The notes beneath the pieces are model-generated. The model was not told where the DNA came from and searched no databases. It saw only the letters and a list, made by a program, of their open reading frames with translations. From NCBI GenBank assembly GCA_964017185.1, contig OZ024872.1:41174188-41238187 (forward strand): DNA of 64,000 bases, written 5' to 3'. The stretch comes from Rugalucina vietnamica (Eukaryota > Mollusca > Bivalvia > Lucinida > Lucinidae). Shown one piece after another: positions 55,601-64,000 of the stretch. The position numbers were made by a program, and so were the translations under genes. Position 1 is the first letter of the stretch. Each line of letters starts with the position of its first letter.

Positions 55601-56975
55601 TATTTGACGAAATTTACCCATCTTCAATCCCAAACCACTCCTCCTATACAAAGTTTGAAGAAAATCGGTCTATAAATGCTCAAGATAGAGCCCGGAAACG
55701 AAACGCTGACGGACGGACAGACGGACGGACGTTCCTACCAGAGAGACATTGTGGGGTGACCAATGTCCATGCCATAGAAAATAGTGGAGTGATTCACCAT
55801 TTACGGAATAAATCGCAGCCCATTATACAATTGTGCACCCCACATTACTCTCAGAACACCCCACATTTCACCAATATTCTCATAACTCATCCCACATAGT
55901 ACCTCTGGTTAGTTCGGACAGACACTCAAACGCAAATTTTTTTTTGAGGGTATAACATAATACCCCGCACTTTTTTAAGTGGCGGGGTATAAAAAGGAGA
56001 TTTTTAAAGCTGTAAAAAATGAAAATTTCAGTAGAAAATTTTTGATATTTTTCTTATTTTTGCTCAAAACATAGATTGTGGGTACATGTTAGAGCTGCCT
56101 CGGCAAGGCAGTTCTAACGAGTACCCACAATCTATGTTTTGGAGCAAAAATAGGTTTACCCCTGCATACCCCAGTTTTTCTGTATAAAACTGGGGTTCAA
56201 GGGGGAAATATTACATGGACATGTTTACATGGACATGTTTGCGTGATGGTACGCTGGTTTCAAAACATCTACATGTTGCTCTGGAGTCTGACGCTCTACC
56301 ACAGAGCCACTATATCTTAAATGCTCCCTTTTTTTCTTTGTTTTGTACATCTATGTGGATTGTCAATCATTTCTATTTTTCAGTCTTGAGCTGTCCAAAT
56401 AAATTGGCAATTCTGCTGGTCATATTTTCAAGTGCAGGGGATCTATTTAATTTTTTATCCTATTTTTCTTTTCTAAAAGCTGTGAAAAGCAACAAAAATG
56501 TTATCATTCTATCTATCTGAAAAGAAACACTAAAATCTAGCTAGCCAAAGTAAAACTTGATCAGAATTAGCCATAAACAAATAAAAATTTCATAACCTAT
56601 TATGACATAAAAAACAACATATAAAGCACAATTTTAAAACCTTCTAGAACCATTTCTATGTAGTAACTACAAAACTTTACATAACTAGAAAAAGTGCCTT
56701 GAGAGGCACGTATACCCCCGGCTGGTAGCCACAAAGCCCCCTCTCTACCCCCTACCTATACAACCCTGCACATGCTCACCCCTGACATTGAACCTCAACC
56801 CCCCAATGAAAGACAGTACCCTTATCAAGTACACTTTAGAAATAAGCACTGTAAAGCACATTGCATACAAACATGGGGGAGTGGTGTTTTAGAATGACAG
56901 ATCTATTTTAGAGCAGTATACAGAGCTGACGTGTATACTCCTCAGTCCTAGATTGCAATGAAAATAGAGTGTCAT

Positions 56976-57017
<42 letters not shown>

Positions 57018-60000
57018 AGACCTTGACCTCAAGTCCCACCCCCACCCCATGCATGGACCATTGGGTCCATCCCTCCCCCACCCCCATGCATGGACCCTTG
57101 GGTCTAACCCTTATGTGGTACCTATGTTGTAAGTATAGTATATGAATGCTTTCTGACAAATGGTTGTCAAGATATAGACCTACAGAATATTAATCTTGGT
57201 AAATATTCTGCATTTTATAAATGTGTCCTAGATTTTGACCTCCAGCCCCACCCCTAGAGTTTGGTGCCATGGAATTTAATTCAACCCTAAAGGGCATCTA
57301 TGATCCAAATAGGAATACATTCCTATAAGTCTTTGTTAATATATGAACTTAGAGAAGAAAAAAAACACTATGTAAATAGCACATTTTCAAGGTGACCTAG
57401 ATTTTGAACTCTAGCCCCACCCCCAAGCATGGACCCTCAGGTCTGAACTCGCGGAAACAAAGCAAACCTTATAGGGTACCTAAAGTCCAAATATGAATGA
57501 TTTCTGAAAATTGGCTCATGAGATATACACCATTAGAGAAACTTTAACAAAAACTTTGACGCAAATTAAAGGTGACCTAGATTTTGACCTCTAGCCCCAC
57601 CCCCAGGCATGGACCCTGGGGTCCGAACTCTTGGAATCAAAGCTAACCCTATAGGGTACCTAAAGTCCAAATATGAATGATTTCTGATAAATGGTTCTTG
57701 AGATATACACCACTAGAGAAACTTTAACCAAAACTTTGTCGCAAATTAGAGGTGACCTAGATTTTGATCGCTAGCCCAACCCCCGGGCATGGACCCTGGG
57801 GTCCGAACTCATGGAAACAAGGCAAACCCTATAGGGTACCTATGGTCCAAATATGAATGGTTTCTGACTATAACTGCATGAGATATACACCACTAGAGAA
57901 ACTTTAACCAAAACTTTGACGCAAATTCTACTGAACTAACGAACTAACGAACTAACGAACGAATGAACGAACAAACGAACGAACATACGAACGGACAAAC
58001 GGAAAAGCGAAAACTATATACCCGTCGGCATAAATGCCGGGGGTATAACTAAGACAACAGTAAGCATAGAAGATCATAGAAAAGATATTTTAATATCTTT
58101 CTTTGTTATAATTATTCATTTTTCCTTTCTTTTTTTCTCCATGTATATATTGTGCAATCTTGGCGATAAGCTCTTTAATAAAAAGCCAATGTTGGGGTTG
58201 GTACCATGCATGATGAATGGGCTTTTTAATTATACAATTGGCTGGATTGCATGTACAATCTTTTGGTTTTCATGTACAAATATGTACTATAATATTGCCA
58301 TGCCCCAAAACCTACAAGCAGCAAACAGTAGAGAAATTTCACATAAAATTCATATAAGGGGTCATAAAGTCAATAAATACTGGTACCACTTATAGGTCTT
58401 TAAATCAGAAAGCTCACTTAAAACTAACTCATGCATACTAAAAAATTCCCTACAGGATGTTTGAGTTACATTTCTTTACTTGTACGGGTAGGATCTATTA
58501 CAAAGTGACTCAAACTTTATCAGCTGAAATGCATGCAAACGTGACCTCATTCTACAACACTATGCTTGGTATAGGCTTGAGAGGGGTGGGGTTCATTCAA
58601 CACTATCTAGGGCATCAGCATTCAGTCAAAGCTCCCACTTGTAAACTTCCCGTAAAGGACAATAAATTAGGGATCAGCCCCTTAAGGTAAGGTGTTAAAG
58701 GTGCTGGCAAGTACGGTAAACAAATAAAAACAAAGACTGCTGAATGGAAGATGAAGAAAAATGATAATTTCTCTTTATTCATTTACAAAATTCCAGTGGT
58801 GGAATAAAATATGCAACCAAAATCATTGGCATTCACTCAGTCATGTGATTTTCTTTGTGCAATCATTTCACCACATTCCATTTAGCAATGTCTTTTTCTA
58901 ACAACAAAACCAGGATAAGAATATCATTGATACAAATAATTACTGTAAAGTTTTTTTATTTTTATTTTTTCTAAATAATTACTGTAAAGTTTATTATTAT
59001 TTTTTTTAAATTTTACAGATTTTCTTATCCAAGTAAGGTTATTACAATCAAATAACCTGCACTAAAATATTCCCTTCAAAAATATCATCAGCTACTCATT
59101 CTTAGAAAGCCCTATTAGAATTCGATCATATCACCAAAAGCTTCCTTTTTCAAAAAGCAAGTAAAGCTTCAATGCTAAAGCATGATTTGTAGAAGAAAGC
59201 AAAAGTGAGATGCTCATTGCTACCTCATTTTTTCTATGAGAGAAGCTTGCCGTAAAAGCATTGCTGAGTGACTGAATTGCAAGAGTTTATAGCAGTAAAA
59301 TATTTTTATGCAGGCCTGAGGCAAGCTCCTTACTTTCCAAATTACCAAGAAATTGTTATCAGAAGAATGAAATTCTTTGGTTACTTGAAATATATCAAAA
59401 CAAACTGCAATAGGAGCCAACAGAAGAAAAGTCATGCATATCTAACGGCTTACAAAAAGGTTTTTACTTGTTTTTCCCTGAACAAATATGTGAGTACTCG
59501 GCAAAATCACCTTTTCAACTATTTGCTGGTTTTATGTGTATAACTAGCCAACTTCAAGAAATGGACAAATTTGTTCAATTTCTTGGTAATTTGAATAGCT
59601 ATATGAGCATCATCATGAAACTCTTTTTTCCATAGTCATAAATGACTGATCAACTTGTTCAAATCTGCAAGCTTTTATATTCTTTTCTGAAGACATTTTA
59701 AGGCATAAGACAGGGTTCCATGATGATGCTCAGTATTTAATGAGCACAGAAATTGGACAAATAGGTTAACAGCAACTAATGAAAATGAAAAACGGCAATG
59801 AAACGCTTTTTTCATATCTTCACCTCCTGATTCCTCATGGTCGAGGGTCTCGTTGGAAAAATCCATGTCGGGAAACATTGCTGGCTGGTCTGGAAACACC
59901 AATCAAGATCAAGGAAATATGTCACATGACAATCATGCCACGATAATTACTTAAAGTTGTAAACACAAATTCTGCATTGCATTTAACTTTAACGTATATC

Positions 60001-62989
60001 AGGCAAACAACAGAGCTTTATCTCAAGCATTATTACAAGTTAGAAGTAACAAATTAAAAGTAGTTTTATTAAAGAATGGAAACTACTTATTAAATGTTTC
60101 AAACATAGATGCAAAAAACATGCCAAATTATACACATATATCATGCTAAAACATTAAACAATATTTTGCATTACATGCAATTAATTTCCTTAATTGACAA
60201 AGCCGCTGAATATTTCATAATTATATAGACATATAAACAATTTTTAAAACAAAAATTGAGATTCAAATGTAACAATTGCCCCATATTATAATTTTTCAAT
60301 CACTGTTCAAACTTTATAAACTACCTTTCTTTTATCATATTTATTTTTGTTTCTTTTAAATGGTGATTTATCTACCGAAAAGTGTAAGGGACTCAATTTT
60401 CTAACAGACTGTCTTGACATAGTAAAATGTAGCTGAAAAATCCCTTTCAAAGTAAAACATCACCAAAACTAATCAATCACCAAACTAGCATGTTTCTGAG
60501 TACATAATGGATAATCCTGCAACCTAAATCGGAAGAATAACTTTATACGAGAAAACCGGTCTTCAGGGTTTCCGACCAGGTTTGACACAAACTGACCTGT
60601 GCAGTCACAGAAGCAGGCTAGAAGCTTGAAATTTCGGATTTAAGAACAAGAGAAATTGTACTAGCCATGTATCAAAAACAAAAGTGCTGATCAGCTTTGC
60701 AGTTACTGTGAAGCTGATCTGCGCCTTTGTTTTTGCATAGGCAAAAATCTTGTTCTCTCATGACGCGGCTCATACATGTATGTACATGTTAGTTGATTGT
60801 CTACTTTGTTTGTTTGCCTTTATATTATATGTCCATGTCCAGATTTTCAGTCATGTCAGGACATCACCTGTAACCTGTGCTGGTCTAGCTCAAAGACACA
60901 ACTTCATTACAAATAAGGGGTTGAACCTTGACAAAAACCACTAGGCCACCACATCATTTCCCTATGACAATAATTGATTCCATAATGTTTTAATATATGG
61001 GGAAATTAATTATTACACATTTCTAAGTGTGATTAGTCTGATTAAAGTTACATACATTTAGTATATACAGGAGAGCCTTTCACTGTTTTTCACTTATAAA
61101 CAAGAAAGGCACAGCTCAGATGAACTGCATGGCCTGATCCATGTTTTTGTCCTTTGCTATCTGGATTTATCTAATTCCTCATCTCTCTGAACATAAATTT
61201 CAATATCTATTTGGCTCAGCAGGCCTGGGTGTCGAGTTTTAATAGACAGGAAATCATGAAGTTATATGATGGGTTCTCAAATTATTTACCTGCTAATTTC
61301 TTGATTTTTCCTAACCATTCTACCATCTCATTCTGACTGGGTGCCTCTAGGAGAAATTCTGAATGATCTCGTAGCTTTAGTCGTAGAACATGCTTCTTCT
61401 TGTGGTAATCTGAGGCGATTACACACGCTGCATCATGAATATTCAATGGTGGTATAGCTGCAACTTGTTCCATGAATCCTATAAAAGTGAACATTTATCC
61501 ATTAGTGACATTACATATGGACTTTCCCATTGTTATTATTTCAACTTTTATTCAATTTTTCGATGCAATTTCTTCATGCAAACAGAATAGCCCCAAATGG
61601 GACGCCGTCTAATGGGTCACTTTTCCCTTGCCACTTTCAAAAGACTGTAGATGGCCAGGATCAAACACATGACCTTTGGTTTACAAGACAAGAAACTTAA
61701 CCCTGCTCTCACAGAGCCCTCAGTAATATATGTAAGATTAGTCAAAAAATTTAGAAAATCCATAATAACATACCTTCTCTATCTTTGAAGAAACACAATA
61801 ACTGTCCATACAAAGCTGCATAGTAATTCTTCCAAGATCTTATCGTTGCCTTCTTTCCTCCACTTTGTAATTCTTGCTTCCGCTCTAACAATCCTTCCAT
61901 TTCTATTGGTGGCAGATTCTCTGGCAACTTATGTTTATCCTTAAAACTCTGTGTCCGTTTTCTAATATTAAAACTAGGGGTTCGTTTTTTCTTATCATCT
62001 TGAGCTTTTGCTTGTTCTAAATGTTTTTGTTTCGGACTAATGGGAGGTGATAATTGTTCTTTCTTTGATAATGGGCTTTTAATAGATTCTATAAACTGGG
62101 GTGGGGGTGCTGATGGTAAATCAGGGGCATTTTCATTCTCAGTAGGAGTCTCTGGCCCCGGGGCATCTTGCCCAGGGGTTGGGGGTGGGGTGACCACACC
62201 CTCACCTTGTCGGAACACATAAGCTTTTTGTAAGTCTGGTGGAGGCAGAGTTATCTGTGCTTCTCCTGATTTTTGTGTGCGGAAACTAATTGCTCGTTTC
62301 ACATCCCTTGAAGAATCCTTGGCCTTTTTCATACTTGAGGAACGAATGAGATTTTTCACAACATTCTTATCCAATTCTCCTCTGTAAAGAAAACATAACT
62401 TGAAACTGAGACTAGAGTATGAATAAATGAGCCGCCTCGTGGGAAAACCAACAATGTGGTTTTTGAACAGGTCCGACACAAACCGGTCTGTACAGTCACA
62501 GAAAAGAGCTAGAATCTTGAAATTTCGGATTTAAGTAGAAGAGGAACTGTACTATCCGAGTGGCGAAAACAAAGGCGCTGATCAACTTCGCAGTTATTGC
62601 GAAGCTGATCTGCGCCTGTGTTTTCGCCTATGCAGATTGTTGGTTTTACCATGAGGCGGCTCAAATTCTTGACCATTTATAACTTGGTTTGTAGAAAATA
62701 ACTTTCAAAACTGAACCAAAAGTTTAAATGCACCCTTACACTGATATTGGTGAACCCTTTTCCCTGGGTTTTTGGTGCCAACACATACATGCAAAAATTC
62801 AAACAAAGTCTTTACTTGATGAATAATGGTTATTATTTGTTTGTTTGCTTGTTGTTTGTTTTGTTTTTCTTTTACGAATACAGACTAAACTTATTATTAC
62901 TTCTCTTCATCCGAGGATTCGTCTCCACTCTTCTGTCGGCGTAAGAGAATTTCTTGGGCTTTCAAATTGTCTTTCTCTCTTCGCCTCTC
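52635..62989 (-). CDS. Beta-spectrin-type protein, C-terminal seven exons (5' part outside window)
   Basis: Exons 62,901-62,989, 61,774-62,381, 61,290-61,478, 59,824-59,889, 53,692-53,871, 53,386-53,480 and 52,635-52,841 join in one frame to give the last 477 residues. Beta-spectrins cross-link actin and bind membranes through a C-terminal PH domain. Seen here: a charged segment (LRRQKSGDESSDEE), a Pro/Ser-rich linker, the PH domain at about residues 191-295 (MEGLLERKQE, RSWKNYYAAL, CFFKDREG, HDAACVIASDYHKKKHVLRL, ending WLGKIKKLAG), then about 110 Pro/Ser-rich residues and a basic tail (KRKSMFSFLKSKKKEKE... ending KKEKS). The tail parallels the KEK...FSLFGKKK end of vertebrate beta-spectrins. 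All splice phases agree. The 62,900 donor (GTAATA) is slightly weak, but using it avoids an immediate stop. Spectrin repeats and actin-binding domains must lie beyond the right edge. The two Pro/Ser exons (59.8 and 53.8 kb) may be alternatively spliced; both keep phase if skipped. Confidence 0.88.
53094..53368. mobile_element. Hairpin MITE, family A (copy 6)
   Basis: The left end is TTAGGAAAACACGCCAATG and the right end GGACAAGTTTTCCCCGATG. The hairpin arms are shortened (ATTGTGGGTAC / GTATCCACAAT). The right end lies 17 bases from the spectrin donor at 53,385. Confidence 0.75.
54793..56246. mobile_element. Hairpin MITE, family A (copy 7) split by a tandem-unit element
   Basis: The left end CGAAAACTTGCCTATGCAAT (54,795-54,825) and the remainder from GGAGATTTTTAAAGCTG (55,995) to ATGTTTGCGTGATGG (56,246) form one family A copy. 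The 1.16 kb between them is another element. The right end has a short duplication (ACATGGACATGTTT twice). Confidence 0.7.
54832..55993 (+). mobile_element. Tandem-unit repeat element (pearl-like), about 175-bp units
   Basis: It is bounded by ATACCCCGCCACGCAA and ATACCCCGCACTTTTTTAAG plus TGGCGGGGTAT, the latter a terminal hairpin. It holds about five units with GGGCCATAACTTTGTACTTA, CCTATACAAAGTTTGAAGAA and AATAAATGCTCAAGATAGAG. GACGGACAGACGGACGG microsatellites follow the third and last units. The layout resembles bivalve pearl/Helentron-type elements (from memory). Confidence 0.65.
56255..56320 (-). mobile_element. tRNA-derived fragment
   Basis: On the minus strand GTGGCTCTGTGGTAGAGCGT is an A box, followed by CAGACTCCAGAG and a weak B box. 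It is a tRNA pseudogene or SINE head. Confidence 0.5.
56690..58050 (+). mobile_element. Tandem-unit repeat element, about 180-bp units
   Basis: It starts near GAGAGGCACGTATACCCCCG and ends CGTCGGCATAAATGCCGGGG plus GTATAAC, a terminal hairpin sharing TATACCC with the start. It contains units with GGTGACCTAGATTTTGACCT, CATGGACCCTGGGGTCCGAA and TTGAGATATACACCACTAGA, then a GAAC/ACGG microsatellite (57,930-58,010). It has the same architecture as 54,832-55,993 but different sequence. Confidence 0.65.
60547..60772. mobile_element. MITE, family B (copy 10)
   Basis: Starts ACGAGAAAACCGGTCTTCAG (the first bases of the end are lost) and ends TCTCATGACGCGGCTCA. Confidence 0.75.
60888..60960 (-). mobile_element. 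tRNA-derived SINE fragment
   Basis: On the minus strand GGTGGCCTAGTGGTTTTTGT and AAGGTTCAACCCC give A and B boxes with a deletion between them. Confidence 0.45.
61620..61715 (-). mobile_element. tRNA-derived SINE fragment
   Basis: On the minus strand GAGGGCTCTGTGAGAGCAGG and GTCATGTGTTTGATCCTGG are degenerate A and B boxes. It lies in the spectrin intron between the two PH-domain exons. Confidence 0.45.
62428..62663. mobile_element. MITE, family B (copy 11)
   Basis: Ends TGAGCCGCCTCGTGGGAAAA and TTTTACCATGAGGCGGCTCA. It begins 46 bases upstream of the large spectrin exon (61,774-62,381), so it sits within the acceptor-side intron. Confidence 0.85.
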
Positions 62990-63504
62990 CTGAAAAGCCA
63001 GAATAAAATGACTTATTAGTGTTTGTAATATGTCAATATTTCACAAAGTCAGTTTTTGAAATCATATAACAACCACACAATATTTTTTGGCTTTGAAACA
63101 ATTTATTTTTTTTGTTGTTTCTAAGATACAAGAATTCTTACATAAATAATTTGATATGTTATCCAGAAAACATAATATTTTACCAAAGCCTCTAAAGCAT
63201 AAGCGCTTTGAAATAGGTAACATTTTCATATAAGTCGTTGTCAGCCACAGCCGTCTTAAATGCTTGCTGCCTCCTTATTGTTATCTCATATAATCCTACA
63301 TCAGTGAACATTCATGTTCTGAACTGATGTAACCTTTAGATAACCCCTTTAAGCCTTTCTATTTTAGTAAACAGGAAAGTTGATAATTGTTTACTCTTCA
63401 ACTAACCCATCTTTATGTCTAAATACAATGTAACAGAAATAAAAGAATAAAAGTCATCAGATTCTGTTTAAGAAAAAAGGAGTTGAGCACTCGGTTGGTC
63501 AATG

Positions 63505-63935
63505 GAGGAAGCGATTTCTTTTCAGGAATAATTCAATTAACATACACATTAGTTGGAAGAAGCAGTTTCTTTTCAGGAATAATTCAATTAACATACACAT
63601 AAGTTGGAGGAAGCAATTTTTTTTCAGGAATAATTCAATTAACATACACATTAGTTGGAGGAAGCAGTTTCTTTGGAGGAATAATTCAATTAACATACAC
63701 ATAAGTTGGAGGAAGCAATTTCTTTTCAGGAATAATTCAATTAACATACACATTAGTTAGAGGAAGCAATTTCTTTTCAGGAATAATTCAATTAACATAC
63801 ACATTAGTTGGAGGAAAAAAAGCAGTTTCTTTGGAGCAATAATTCAATTAACATACACATAAGTTGGAGGAAGCAATTTCTTTTCAGGAATAATTCAATT
63901 AACATACACATTAGTTGGAGGAAGCAGTTTCTTGC
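63505..63935 (+). repeat. 51-bp minisatellite
   Basis: About eight to nine units containing CAGGAATAATTCAATTAACA and ACACATTAGTTGGAGGAAGC. The unit is 51 bases, a multiple of three, which creates an open minus-strand frame with a 17-residue repeat (LIELFLKRNCFLQ). That frame is a by-product. It probably lies in a spectrin intron. Confidence 0.9.
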
Positions 63936-64000
63936 AGAAGCTGAGGGTGAGGTTAAGATCCTGTAAAACCGGTTTAAGCCCGACAGTAACTTTGTGTTAC

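Noticed and set aside
62040..62222. Glycine-rich plus-strand frame
   Set aside because: It is antisense to the Pro-rich linker of the spectrin exon 61,774-62,381.
63499..63753. Frame with a 17-residue repeat LIELFLKRNCFLQ
   Set aside because: It is created by the 51-bp minisatellite, whose unit length is a multiple of three.

Overview
This window looks like nuclear DNA from a bivalve mollusc, or a close lophotrochozoan relative. It is AT-rich and has spliced genes with GT-AG introns. It is saturated with short non-autonomous transposons, tRNA-derived SINEs and tandem-repeat elements carrying ACGG/GACGGACGG-type microsatellites, a style known from bivalve genomes. No prokaryotic features (operons, Shine-Dalgarno sites, CRISPR arrays) are present. 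The assignment is inference from repeat style and protein similarity recalled from memory; no search was run.

Genes. (1) 11,164-12,108 (-): an intact, intronless TMEM53/DUF829-like alpha/beta-hydrolase-fold protein. A broken copy lies at about 18,231-18,745 (+). The first 0.7 kb of the window is a diverged duplicate of this gene's upstream flank, so another copy probably lies just left of the window. (2) Two CNRIP1-like (cannabinoid receptor interacting protein 1) genes on the minus strand, each of three exons with matching phases: 20,318-33,518 and 40,481-41,508. An extra intact first exon (44,067-44,233), a decayed first exon (36,964-37,087) and five copies of the upstream flank lie between 33.5 and 46.4 kb, so the promoter/first-exon part has been amplified locally. 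(3) 52,635-62,989 (-): the last seven exons of a beta-spectrin-type gene, giving 477 residues with a C-terminal PH domain and a basic tail. (4) 27,586-29,841 (+): an intact Penelope-like reverse transcriptase with a GIY-YIG endonuclease, followed by a hammerhead-ribozyme-like motif.

Mobile DNA. The most unusual signal is a pair of elements, 16,142-17,538 and 26,999-31,922. They share terminal inverted repeats beginning TATGG and containing GCCnTTTTACTAT, are flanked by 6-bp direct repeats (TAAAAG and CATATG), and carry arrays of the palindrome GATATC at an almost constant 21- or 22-bp spacing, two helical turns. The larger one contains the Penelope-like element. A paralogous segment at 36.6 kb lacks it. 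I do not recognise this element family.

Other repeats include seven copies of a hairpin MITE (family A, ends ATCAGGAAAACATG), eleven copies of a second MITE (family B, ends TGAGCCGC..TCG), two foldback-bounded elements holding 455-bp tandem units rich in AGGTCAAGGTCA, two shorter tandem-unit elements in spectrin introns, several TA-flanked Tc1/mariner-like non-autonomous elements, two fragments of one non-LTR reverse transcriptase, and minisatellites.

Layout. 0-20 kb: TMEM53-like duplications with MITEs. 20-46 kb: CNRIP1-like genes and their amplified flanks, with intron 1 of the first gene inflated by nested transposons. 46-52 kb: repeats downstream of spectrin. 52-63 kb: spectrin 3' exons. 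63-64 kb: a 51-bp minisatellite. Stretches not listed as features, chiefly 2.5-3.2, 5.4-7.3, 10.1-11.1, 19.0-20.0, 34.7-35.9, 38.7-40.0, 47.8-48.6 and 63.0-63.5 kb, show only AT-rich unique-looking sequence, homopolymers and short spurious reading frames.
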